Below, piece by piece: positions 24,602 through 32,902 of a DNA stretch of 34,966 nt. Made by a program: the position numbers and the translations under genes. This stretch comes from Candidatus Kuenenia stuttgartensis (GTDB lineage: Bacteria; Planctomycetota; Planctomycetia; Gemmatales; Gemmataceae). The notes under the pieces were generated by a model, which searched no databases, was not told where the DNA came from, and saw only the letters and a list, made by a program, of their open reading frames with translations. Location of the stretch: positions 1 through 34,966 of the forward strand of contig CAMDHK010000013.1 in assembly GCA_945897965.1 (NCBI GenBank), read 5' to 3'. The stretch's first letter is position 1, and the number at the start of each line of letters is the position of its first letter.

Positions 24602-25825
24602 ATGCCTTTAAATTTGGCTGATGCCATACCTGATACAAGTTCGCCTGAAAGAGAGTTTCTCTGGACACTCAATTTCGGTCCGCAGCATCCTGCTACCCAC
24701 ACTACTTTGCGTTTAATTCTGACTCTTGATGGCGAAGTAGTAGTTCATGCAATTCCAGATATAGGCTTTTTACACAGCGGTTTTGAAAAGCTTGGTGAGC
24801 ATCTTGATTTTAATCAATATGTAACCATAGTTGATCGAATGAATTATATTTCCCCAGTATCCAATGAGATATCTTGGCATCATGCGGTAGAAAAATTACT
24901 GGACATAGACTTAACTCCTCGTTGCAAATACATTCGCACGATTTTTGCTGAATTAATGCGGATTCATGATCATCTTGTTTGTTGTGGTGCAGCAGCATTA
25001 GATCTTGGTGCCTTCACTGCTTTCTTGTACGCATTCAATTTACGTGAAAAAATCAATGATATTTCTGAAGTTGCTAGTGGGCAAAGGTTTCATCCTAGTT
25101 ACACCAGAGTTGGTGGCTTACTTTGTGATGTTAATGATGTTTGGATTACAAAAGTTAGAGCTTTTATTAAATTGTTCTACACAGCTTATGCTGACTTAAT
25201 GAAGTTACTCCAAAGAAATCGAATCTTTGTTGACCGAACTAGAGGCGTTGGTGTTCTTACTAAAGAAGAAGCTATTAATCGCAGTGCTACAGGTCCAGTT
25301 GCCAGAGCTAGTGGTGTTACTCGCGATCTACGAAAAGATCAGCCTTATCTTGCTTATAATGATTTTGATTTTAAAGTCGTTTGTTCTACTGAAGGTGATT
25401 GCTATGCGCGCTTTCTCGTCCGAATGGAAGAGATGGTTCAGAGCATTAAAATCATAACCCAAGCTATCGAGAACATTCCTTCAGGCCCAATTAACATTGA
25501 TGTTAATTCCAAATTCGTAGTTCCCAACCAAATGTCAGTTTATCGCAGTATTGAAGGTTTGATTCAACATTTTGAACTTCATATGACTAATCGACAGTGG
25601 GAAACTCCAAAAGAAGAGATCTATGCTGCCACTGAATCTCCGAATGGGGAGTTGGGTTTTTACATTGTTTCTGATGGGTCTGGGGTGGCATACCGAGCAA
25701 GAACTAGGCCGCCTTCGTTTTTACATTTTTCTTTGTTTCCGCATTTGATTGTTGGTCATCAAATTAGTGATATTCCAGCAGTTTTAGGCAGTATCAATAT
25801 CATTGCAGCGGAGTTGGACCGATGA
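24602..25825 (+). CDS. nuoD: NADH-quinone oxidoreductase subunit D
   Basis: The 49-kDa subunit that forms the quinone site with NuoB. The 407-residue product includes NFGPQHPATHTTLRLIL (24-40), with the His of HPATH that contacts the quinone head, then PDIGFLHSGFEKLGEH and the ending VLGSINIIAAELDR typical of the family. GGAG and AGGA precede the ATG. The stop overlaps the nuoE start in an ATGA. Confidence 0.97.
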   Translation: MPLNLADAIPDTSSPEREFLWTLNFGPQHPATHTTLRLILTLDGEVVVHAIPDIGFLHSGFEKLGEHLDFNQYVTIVDRMNYISPVSNEISWHHAVEKLLDIDLTPRCKYIRTIFAELMRIHDHLVCCGAAALDLGAFTAFLYAFNLREKINDISEVASGQRFHPSYTRVGGLLCDVNDVWITKVRAFIKLFYTAYADLMKLLQRNRIFVDRTRGVGVLTKEEAINRSATGPVARASGVTRDLRKDQPYLAYNDFDFKVVCSTEGDCYARFLVRMEEMVQSIKIITQAIENIPSGPINIDVNSKFVVPNQMSVYRSIEGLIQHFELHMTNRQWETPKEEIYAATESPNGELGFYIVSDGSGVAYRARTRPPSFLHFSLFPHLIVGHQISDIPAVLGSINIIAAELDR

Positions 25826-26301
25826 GCTCACTGAAGCCTGAGATTGTTGAAAAGATAAAAAGTTTGATACTTCTTTACCCTGCAAAGCAAGCTGTAACGC
25901 TTCCTGCTCTGCATCTTGTTCAGGATCAAGAGCGCTGTGTTTCTCAGCAAGCGATTGTTGAAATTGCTGATCTTCTTGAACTGAGCCCAGCAGAAATTCA
26001 TGACACCATGAGTTTTTATGGTTTCTTTAAAACTGAATCAAACCCTTTGGGCAAATGCAGGCTTTGGGTCTGTCGCAGCCTTGCTTGTGATCTCCGGGGG
26101 GCTGATGATTTGCTCAATAACTTGATTACGAAATTGGGTGTTGCACCGGGGCAAACAACTAAAGATGGTATGTTTACACTTGAAGAAGCAGAATGCATTG
26201 GAGCTTGCGAAGGAGCTCCTTGTGTTTTAATTAACGATGTACATTCGCTTAATGTTTCAGATGCCGACAGATTGATTGATGATATTCGAAAAAAGCTATA
26301 G
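25822..26301 (+). CDS. nuoE: NADH-quinone oxidoreductase subunit E
   Basis: The 24-kDa thioredoxin-like subunit of the NADH module, carrying the 2Fe-2S cluster N1a. The 159-residue product has the ligands Cys84 and Cys89 (VCRSLACDLRGA) and Cys125 and Cys129 (ECIGACEGAPC). The helical N-domain has LPALHLVQDQERCVSQQAI. Four-base overlap with nuoD suggests translational coupling. Confidence 0.96.
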   Translation: MSSLKPEIVEKIKSLILLYPAKQAVTLPALHLVQDQERCVSQQAIVEIADLLELSPAEIHDTMSFYGFFKTESNPLGKCRLWVCRSLACDLRGADDLLNNLITKLGVAPGQTTKDGMFTLEEAECIGACEGAPCVLINDVHSLNVSDADRLIDDIRKKL

Positions 26302-26332
26302 ATTTTTATTATTCTAAGCTGAAGGGGTTTTT

Positions 26333-27670
26333 ATGGCAAAATTCGAGCCAGTACTTTTAAAAAGAATTGCTAAAGATAATAGCGATCATATTGATTCGTA
26401 CATTGCGGATGGTGGTTATCTTGGATTGAAAAAAGTTCTTAAGGATATGGCTCCTGCTCAGGTTATTGATTTGGTGAAAGCATCGGGTTTGCGAGGTAGA
26501 GGTGGTGCTGGTTTTCCAACAGGGCTCAAGTGGACTTTCTTACCTAAAGACCATCCTGGTCCAATTTATCTTTGCATTAATGCTGATGAGAGTGAACCCT
26601 GCACTTTTAACAATCGCGTATTAATGGAAAAAGATCCTCATCAAGTTCTCGAAGGTATTATCCTTACGAGTTACGCTGTTGGGGCAAGTAAAACTTTTAT
26701 CTATGTGCGATACGAATATGGTGACGCGTATCGATCCATGGAACGCGCCGTGCAACAGGCGTATGACAAGGGTTTACTTGGTAAAAACATTCAAGGTTCT
26801 TCTTTTAGCCTTGAGGCTGTTATGCATAAAGGTGCAGCAGCTTACATTTGTGGTGAAGAAACTGGTCTCATTGAAAGCTTAGAAGGAAAAAGAGCTTGGC
26901 CTCGGATTAAGCCACCTTTCCCAGCTATTGAAGGGGCTTTTCGTAAGCCAACCATTGTCAATAACATTGAAACGGTTTCTTGCGTTAAGAATATTATCGA
27001 TTTAGGTGCTGACTGGTTTAAATCCATTGGTATTGCACCTGATCCCGCAAATCCCAGAGATGCAGGCAGTTATGGGCCAAAGTTGTATTGCATTAGCGGG
27101 CATGTTAATCGCCCTGGGCTTGTTGAACTACCGATGGGAATTTCTGTTCGCGAATTGATTTCCGAGCATGGCGGTGGCGTTTGGAAAAATCGTAAAGCCA
27201 AGGGGGTTATTCCTGGTGGTAACAGCATGGGCTTTATGACCGAAGCTGAACTTGATACTAAGTTGGATTTTAATGGGCCCGGTAAAGTTGGCTGTCTTGG
27301 TCTTGGTACTGGTGCTGTGACTGTATTTGATGATCAAACAAGTATTGTTGATGTACTTTACAATATTTGCAGATTCTTTGCTCATGAATCTTGTGGCCAG
27401 TGCACTCCTTGCAGAGAAGGCACTGCTTGGATGTTTAAAATCATTGATCGAATTCGCAAAGGCCATGGTAGGATCGAAGACCTTAATATTCTTGAAGAGG
27501 TAGGAAATCAAATTGGTACCATGCCAGGCACTACAATTTGTGGGTTGGCTGATGGTGCTGGTTGGCCTGTTAAAAATGCTATTCGAAAATATCGTAATGA
27601 GTTTGAGTCTTATATTAAAAATGGTGATAAGAAAGTTAGAACTTTGAATTTGCAAATGTCTCACCATTAA
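26333..27670 (+). CDS. nuoF: NADH-quinone oxidoreductase subunit F
   Basis: The 51-kDa subunit that oxidises NADH through FMN and holds 4Fe-4S cluster N3. The 445-residue product has the FMN/NADH glycine motif GLRGRGGAGFPTGLKW (52-67), INADESEPCTF, ICGEETGLIESLEG, and the N3 ligands Cys354, Cys357 and Cys360 (ESCGQCTPCREGT) and Cys403 (TTICGLADGAGWP). GAAGGGG precedes the ATG. Intact and of normal length. Confidence 0.97.
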   Translation: MAKFEPVLLKRIAKDNSDHIDSYIADGGYLGLKKVLKDMAPAQVIDLVKASGLRGRGGAGFPTGLKWTFLPKDHPGPIYLCINADESEPCTFNNRVLMEKDPHQVLEGIILTSYAVGASKTFIYVRYEYGDAYRSMERAVQQAYDKGLLGKNIQGSSFSLEAVMHKGAAAYICGEETGLIESLEGKRAWPRIKPPFPAIEGAFRKPTIVNNIETVSCVKNIIDLGADWFKSIGIAPDPANPRDAGSYGPKLYCISGHVNRPGLVELPMGISVRELISEHGGGVWKNRKAKGVIPGGNSMGFMTEAELDTKLDFNGPGKVGCLGLGTGAVTVFDDQTSIVDVLYNICRFFAHESCGQCTPCREGTAWMFKIIDRIRKGHGRIEDLNILEEVGNQIGTMPGTTICGLADGAGWPVKNAIRKYRNEFESYIKNGDKKVRTLNLQMSHH

Positions 27671-27698
27671 TTGACCTATTTATTATCGGAGCTTTTGG

Positions 27699-29342
27699 AT
27701 GGCCACTGTTTACATAAATGATAAAGCTGTTGACATCGGCGACAAGAAATTAAATCTTGTTCAAGCCGCTGAATTGGCCGGTGTAACCATTCCTCATTAT
27801 TGCTACCACCCTGCCCTTTCAGTGGTTGCTAGTTGCAGAATGTGCCTTGTCGAAGTTGGCGAGAAAAAACCGGATGGTACGGTTGTTATGCAGCCTAGGG
27901 TTATTCCAGCTTGCCAAACTCCCGCCAAAGATAACACTGTTATTCAGACTGCTACTGCTAAAAGTAAATCAGCCCAAGCTCAAACTCTTGAATCCATTCT
28001 TTTAAATCACCCTTTGGATTGCCCTGTATGCGATAAGGCGGGAGAATGTAAGCTTCAAGATTACAGTTATAATTATGGTAACTCTGAAAGCCGTATGGTT
28101 GATGAAAAAAATACGCCACCTAATAAGCCTGATCTTGGTAATAACATCAGCCTTTTCACCGATCGTTGCATTATGTGCTCTCGCTGTGTGCGATTTACTC
28201 GTGAAATATCAGGCACTGCGGAATTGCATGTAGTTAATCGTGGAAGTCACGCTGAGATTGATGTATTTCCTACTGAGCCTTTGAATAATAAGCTTGCTTC
28301 CAATGTTGTTGATCTTTGTCCAGTGGGTGCCTTGGCAAGCAAAGATTTTCTTTACACTCATCGCGTTTGGAATTTGAAAACTCAGGATAGCGTTTGCGCT
28401 GGGTGTTCTACTGGTTGCAGTATCCACCTTGATACCAATAAGAATGTTGTTTACAGGCTTCGCCCTCGTGAAAACCCAAATGCTCAGGGGTATTTCATGT
28501 GTGATGATGGCCGTCTGGGTTATCATTATGTTAATTCATCCAATCGTATTTCTAAACCATACATGAAATCAGAGTCTGGCACCGATCTTTCTTCTTGGAA
28601 AGATATATTGCCGGCCTTGCGTGCTGATCTCATTGCTGTGGCTTCAAAGACTCCCTCTGGAATTGCCGTAATGCTTTCTCCTTTTCTTACGGTTGAGGAA
28701 GGTTTTTTGTTGGCTACTTTTATTAAGTCGATTTCTCCGAAGTCGAAGTTGGTGCTAGGTCCCGTCCCAGTAATTGGTGAAGATGATCATTATCCAAAAA
28801 CTAGAGGTTCGGTTGCTCCAAAGGTGAAATTTACCATTCGCAATGAAAAGTGCCCAAACAAAAAAGGTATTGAGCAAATTATCAAGCATTTTGAAGGTGA
28901 TGTTATTCTTGTTTCGGATTATTTGAATAAAAACACACCCGAGGCTTTGTTTATTGCTGCAGGGTATCAAGGCGAGGAAGTTTCATGGTTTGATAATAAT
29001 CTTCTTGGGTTATTTAAGAAAGTTAAGCTTTTAATTACGCAGGATCTTTTTCCTAGTGCTTTAACAGATGTTTCAAAATATATTATTCCATCTGCTGCTT
29101 TTTCTGAAAAAGAAGGTACTTTTGTAAATTTTGCAGGTTTAGCTCAGGAATTGCACTGGGCTTGCGTTCCATTAAAACAAGTTCGAACTGATGGTCAGGT
29201 ATATTTAGATTTGCTTGAAAGAAAAGGGTTGCTTCAGGCTGCCAATATTAGGGATGAAATTGCTAAATCAATTCCCTATTTTTCTCGATTGGCTGGTGGT
29301 AAACTCGAATCAGATGGCGTACATTTGGAAAACATAGCCTAA
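27699..29342 (+). CDS. nuoG: NADH-quinone oxidoreductase subunit G (short form, N7 cluster kept)
   Basis: Large iron-sulfur subunit of the peripheral arm. The 547-residue product has ligands for N1b (Cys35, Cys46, Cys49, Cys72), N5 (His104, Cys108, Cys111, Cys117), N4 (Cys157, Cys160, Cys163, Cys207) and the extra N7 cluster (Cys233, Cys236, Cys240, Cys268). The C-terminal molybdopterin-oxidoreductase-like part is short: E. coli NuoG is about 900 residues. N7 is found in only some bacterial complexes and is thought to be off the main electron path. Order and spacing are normal. Ribosome site is weak. Confidence 0.95.
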   Translation: MATVYINDKAVDIGDKKLNLVQAAELAGVTIPHYCYHPALSVVASCRMCLVEVGEKKPDGTVVMQPRVIPACQTPAKDNTVIQTATAKSKSAQAQTLESILLNHPLDCPVCDKAGECKLQDYSYNYGNSESRMVDEKNTPPNKPDLGNNISLFTDRCIMCSRCVRFTREISGTAELHVVNRGSHAEIDVFPTEPLNNKLASNVVDLCPVGALASKDFLYTHRVWNLKTQDSVCAGCSTGCSIHLDTNKNVVYRLRPRENPNAQGYFMCDDGRLGYHYVNSSNRISKPYMKSESGTDLSSWKDILPALRADLIAVASKTPSGIAVMLSPFLTVEEGFLLATFIKSISPKSKLVLGPVPVIGEDDHYPKTRGSVAPKVKFTIRNEKCPNKKGIEQIIKHFEGDVILVSDYLNKNTPEALFIAAGYQGEEVSWFDNNLLGLFKKVKLLITQDLFPSALTDVSKYIIPSAAFSEKEGTFVNFAGLAQELHWACVPLKQVRTDGQVYLDLLERKGLLQAANIRDEIAKSIPYFSRLAGGKLESDGVHLENIA

Positions 29343-29372
29343 TTTAGGTTTATGGTTTTTGAAAGGACTGGA

Positions 29373-30740
29373 ATGAGTCTGGAATTTTCGCTTCTAATTA
29401 CTGTTATTTTGATTTCTGCAGTTCTTGGTTGCTTGAACGGCGGGGTAGCCTACCTTATTTTGGTTGAGCGTAAAATTTCCGCTTGGGTCCAAGATCGTGT
29501 TGGCCCTAATCGTGCGTTTTATGGCATCCTACAACCTATTTGCGATGGCGTTAAATTACTTCTTAAAGAAGAGATGATCCCCAAATATGTAGACAAGCTT
29601 TTTTTTATGATTGCTCCTGCAATTGCGCTTATTACGGCTTTTATGGCCTTAGCTGTGGTTCCTTTTGGTCCAACTAGTCCTTCCCCAATCCTTGTTGATT
29701 ATCGCCAAAGCTCTCCTACATACAAACTTGCAGTCTGGCCATCTACCCAGGTTGAATATGATGCCGTGATGCTTGCCGACAGGAGTCATGCCTCGGAAAA
29801 TAAATCTGTTTCATTCGAAGATCAGGTTAAAAACTATAATTCTCATATTCAATTTGTTCTTGCTCCCCATGTTGATATTGGGATTCTTTTAGTTTTTGCA
29901 ATTGGTAGTTTGGGCGTTTACGGTGTGATCCTTGGTGGCTGGTCTTCTAATAATAAATACAGTCTTTTGGGGTCATTGCGTTCGAGTGCCCAGTTAATTA
30001 GTTATGAAATTCCGCTAGGTTTATCTGTACTAGGCGTCGTTCTTGTAACAGGTTCACTTAATCTTGAACGAATAATTCAGCACCAGGTCGATCATGGCTG
30101 GAATGTTTTGTTTCAACCATTGGCAATGGTTCTGTTTGGAACTTCAATTTTTGCTGAATGTAATCGACTTCCTTTTGATTTACCAGAATCTGAGCAAGAG
30201 TTAGTTGGTGGTTACCATACCGAATACAGTTCAATGAAATTTGCTCTATTTCTATTTGGTGAATACACCCACATGATTACAACTAGCTTTCTTATGATGG
30301 CTGTATTTTTTGGTGGATGGCATCTGCCTTTTATTACCGATCCTAATGATTTTTCGATTTTCGGAATTGCTCTTAAATTTGCAATTGCTGCCGGTAAGAC
30401 CGTTGGCTTTATCATTTTCTACATGCTTATACGGTGGACTATACTTAGGTTCCGTTTCGATCAACTTATGCACCTTGCATGGAAGATAATGCTTCCTATT
30501 TCTTTAGCTAGTTTCACTATGTTGGTGTTTATTATTCATTTTAAACCGATTGGTCAGGAATCAATCTGGTTAATGAGTCCTGTATCTTTGGCAATTTTGC
30601 TAGGGTCTGGTTTTATTGGTTTAAGGATTTCCAAGCCATCTGCTGCTTCCACCAAAACCAAGGTTCCATACTTAGGCCATGGTGCGGGTTATTCTGTTCA
30701 ACATGATTCGAAAATTCGATTTGAAAGTTTAGGCAGATAA
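29373..30740 (+). CDS. nuoH: NADH-quinone oxidoreductase subunit H, with large periplasmic insertion
   Basis: Membrane subunit at the base of the quinone tunnel. The 455-residue product contains VERKISAWVQDRVGPNRA (31-48), helix 2 ending VVPFGP, helix 3 from about 167 (VDIGILLVFAIGSLGVYGVI), LRSSAQLISYEIPLG and LPFDLPESEQELVGGYHTEY. NuoH is usually 320-350 residues. About 60 extra hydrophilic residues (about 103-163) sit between helices 2 and 3, a loop on the periplasmic side, and the C-terminus is longer too. ATG 29373 has AAAGGA upstream; the ATG at 29352 lacks one. Similar insertions occur in planctomycete NuoH as far as I recall. Confidence 0.95.
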   Translation: MSLEFSLLITVILISAVLGCLNGGVAYLILVERKISAWVQDRVGPNRAFYGILQPICDGVKLLLKEEMIPKYVDKLFFMIAPAIALITAFMALAVVPFGPTSPSPILVDYRQSSPTYKLAVWPSTQVEYDAVMLADRSHASENKSVSFEDQVKNYNSHIQFVLAPHVDIGILLVFAIGSLGVYGVILGGWSSNNKYSLLGSLRSSAQLISYEIPLGLSVLGVVLVTGSLNLERIIQHQVDHGWNVLFQPLAMVLFGTSIFAECNRLPFDLPESEQELVGGYHTEYSSMKFALFLFGEYTHMITTSFLMMAVFFGGWHLPFITDPNDFSIFGIALKFAIAAGKTVGFIIFYMLIRWTILRFRFDQLMHLAWKIMLPISLASFTMLVFIIHFKPIGQESIWLMSPVSLAILLGSGFIGLRISKPSAASTKTKVPYLGHGAGYSVQHDSKIRFESLGR

Positions 30741-30768
30741 GTTTTTACTGTCATTAAAAGGGGTTGGT

Positions 30769-31365
30769 ATGAAGGCTGAAGAAATATCTTGGGTTAAATC
30801 TCCTGAATTCGGAGTGATGGACCAGATTTTTTTACCTGCTATTTTTACTGGTATGGTTACAACTTTAACACACATGGGTAATACGCTTTTTAGTTCTAAA
30901 GATGTTGTAACTCAACAGTTCCCTGAACAAAGACCAAATTTACCTGCTAATTACCGTGGTGTTCATCGCCTTAATCGGGATGATGAGGGCCGAGTTAAGT
31001 GTGTTGCCTGCTATATGTGCTCTACCGCTTGCCCCGCACATTGTATTGATATCGTTGCTGCTCCATCCCCTTGGCCGGATCGAGAAAAATATCCCGAAGT
31101 ATTTGTTATTGATGAACTTCGTTGTATCTATTGTGGCATGTGTGAGCAGGCTTGCCCTGTTGATGCTATTGAACTTACCACTCTTTATGACCTCACAGGC
31201 CATAGCCGTGAAGAAATGATTTTCAATAAAGAAAAACTTCTGAGTGTTTTTGATAAAACAGTTGCTATGGGAACTGATCCCGTTCGTACAACTCATGGTA
31301 GGTTAGGTGTTGCTAGTGAACCAGCCTCTCGTGGGGTAACAGGATCTTCCTCAATGCAGACTTAG
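30769..31365 (+). CDS. nuoI: NADH-quinone oxidoreductase subunit I
   Basis: The 23-kDa ferredoxin-like subunit with clusters N6a and N6b. The 198-residue product has two CxxCxxCxxxCP sets: Cys78, Cys81, Cys84 and Cys88 (CVACYMCSTACP), and Cys119, Cys122, Cys125 and Cys129 (CIYCGMCEQACP). An N-terminal segment (about 20-40) may lie along the membrane. AAAGGGG precedes the ATG. The last 20 residues are Ser- and Gly-rich and look disordered. Confidence 0.96.
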   Translation: MKAEEISWVKSPEFGVMDQIFLPAIFTGMVTTLTHMGNTLFSSKDVVTQQFPEQRPNLPANYRGVHRLNRDDEGRVKCVACYMCSTACPAHCIDIVAAPSPWPDREKYPEVFVIDELRCIYCGMCEQACPVDAIELTTLYDLTGHSREEMIFNKEKLLSVFDKTVAMGTDPVRTTHGRLGVASEPASRGVTGSSSMQT

Positions 31366-31418
31366 TAATTTGTCCAATAGTTATTTCTTGTTTTGTTTAT
31401 TGGTTGGGAAGTATTTTA

Positions 31419-32474
31419 ATGAATGACCAATCTTGGATGACCCTGACAAACCTTTCGCTCCTCTTTGGGTGGCTTGCGGTTTACTTTTGCTTGCCAAAAA
31501 GAATTTCTGGCTCAAGTCGATTAATTGGTTATGGTGCTGGTTGTATTGCTTTAATTATTTCCGCTATTCAAATTTTTACCACTTACTCATTTAATCCTGA
31601 ACTAGTGCTGTTTTGTGTTTTTTCATTTTTTGCGATTGTTGGTTCTTGTCTCATGATAGTTGCTCAAAACCCTGCCCACGGCGCTATTTGCTTTGCTTTG
31701 ACAATTACTAGCACGGGTGGGATTTTTCTTCTCCTTGCAGCCCCGTTTGTTATGGCTGCGAATATTATTGTTTACGCTGGTGCTATTATTGTTACTTTCC
31801 TTTTTCTTCTCATGCTTGTTAATCAGCATAATGCGGATCTTGCAGATTCTGAAAGCCGTGAACCTTTTCTTGCTTCAGTTACAGGTTTTATTTTAATGGG
31901 TTCCATGATTTCAATTCTTACTGCTTCGTTTTCTTCCCAGTCGCTTTCTGGCAGTCGTAATGAAATTGAGCTTATTGTTAATGAAACACAGCAAGCACTT
32001 AGCATTACGAATTTATCCGAATTAAAAGCCAAAGTTATTAATGGCGATAATTATGTGGTTACTAAACTAAAAAATGCATTAGGTGGAAGTGGTATATGGG
32101 TAGAAAGAATTGAAGTTGATGTGCAAAAAAATGGCACGCTAATGATTAATAAATCAGATGATATTGTTGAAATTAAAGCCGCCCTTACTTCTTTAGTTAG
32201 TATTGGAACCGAATATTTAAAATATCGATCTTTATTACGGCCCTCTATCGCTTTGGTTGGTAATTCGGGTGCTGATCCTAGTTTGCCATTGGGCAAAATA
32301 CGAAAAGATCAATCGGGGAGGCCAGCAATGCCTGCTGATAATACAACATTCTTGGGTAAACTACTTTTCTCCGATCAGTTGATAGCAGTTGAATTGGCGG
32401 GATTGTTGCTTTTAGTTGCCACCATTGGTGCGATTGTCATTGTTCGCCAATTGCCAACGAAGGTGAGTCCATAA
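31419..32474 (+). CDS. nuoJ: NADH-quinone oxidoreductase subunit J, enlarged
   Basis: Membrane subunit involved in proton pumping. The family core starts near residue 60 (LVLFCVFSFFAIVGSCLMIVA, NPAHGAICFALTITSTGG, and AANIIVYAGAIIVTFLFLLM with the pi-bulge helix). The 351-residue product is about twice the usual size. It has about 60 extra N-terminal residues with two more hydrophobic segments, and about 145 hydrophilic residues (about 174-320) between the fourth core helix and the last one, on the periplasmic side by standard topology. ATG 31419 has GGGAAG upstream; the TTG at 31404 does not. Confidence 0.92.
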   Translation: MNDQSWMTLTNLSLLFGWLAVYFCLPKRISGSSRLIGYGAGCIALIISAIQIFTTYSFNPELVLFCVFSFFAIVGSCLMIVAQNPAHGAICFALTITSTGGIFLLLAAPFVMAANIIVYAGAIIVTFLFLLMLVNQHNADLADSESREPFLASVTGFILMGSMISILTASFSSQSLSGSRNEIELIVNETQQALSITNLSELKAKVINGDNYVVTKLKNALGGSGIWVERIEVDVQKNGTLMINKSDDIVEIKAALTSLVSIGTEYLKYRSLLRPSIALVGNSGADPSLPLGKIRKDQSGRPAMPADNTTFLGKLLFSDQLIAVELAGLLLLVATIGAIVIVRQLPTKVSP

Positions 32475-32476
32475 CA

Positions 32477-32902
32477 ATGCTAGATTTAAAAATATATTTG
32501 ATCTTGGGCGCAATATTGTTTTGCATCGGACTCATTGGTTTTGTTTCTCGTAGAAACATGATAACAATGTTTTTAAGCGCAGAACTTATGCTTCAAGGGG
32601 TTGCAATTAATTTCCTGGCATTCTCTAGATTTAGAGGCAATCTCCAAGGGCAATCTTTTGTCCTTTTTATACTTTCAGTTGCAGCTTGCGAAGCTGCTAT
32701 TGCACTTGCTTTAATTGTTATTCTTTACCGGGCGAAAAATTCCCTTGATGTGAGCAAATGGCAGGATTTGCGTGAAGAAGATCTTGAGCCAAATGAAGAC
32801 CAAGAAATTTTGTTGGTTGACTCCTATCATATTCAACCGATGCCTACATTACCTGTAGCTGGTCACAGGCCTGCCAAAGAAGAGGATGCAAGCCATGTAT
32901 GA
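32477..32902 (+). CDS. nuoK: NADH-quinone oxidoreductase subunit K, with C-terminal tail
   Basis: Antiporter-like three-helix membrane subunit. The 141-residue product keeps the two key glutamates, Glu36 (SAELMLQGVAINF) and Glu72 (AACEAAIALALIV). The family is usually about 100 residues; here about 45 acidic and polar residues follow the third helix (DVSKWQDLREEDLEPNEDQE and onward), on the cytoplasmic side after three helices if the N-terminus is periplasmic. The start is two bases after the nuoJ stop, and the end overlaps nuoL by eight bases. Confidence 0.95.
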   Translation: MLDLKIYLILGAILFCIGLIGFVSRRNMITMFLSAELMLQGVAINFLAFSRFRGNLQGQSFVLFILSVAACEAAIALALIVILYRAKNSLDVSKWQDLREEDLEPNEDQEILLVDSYHIQPMPTLPVAGHRPAKEEDASHV

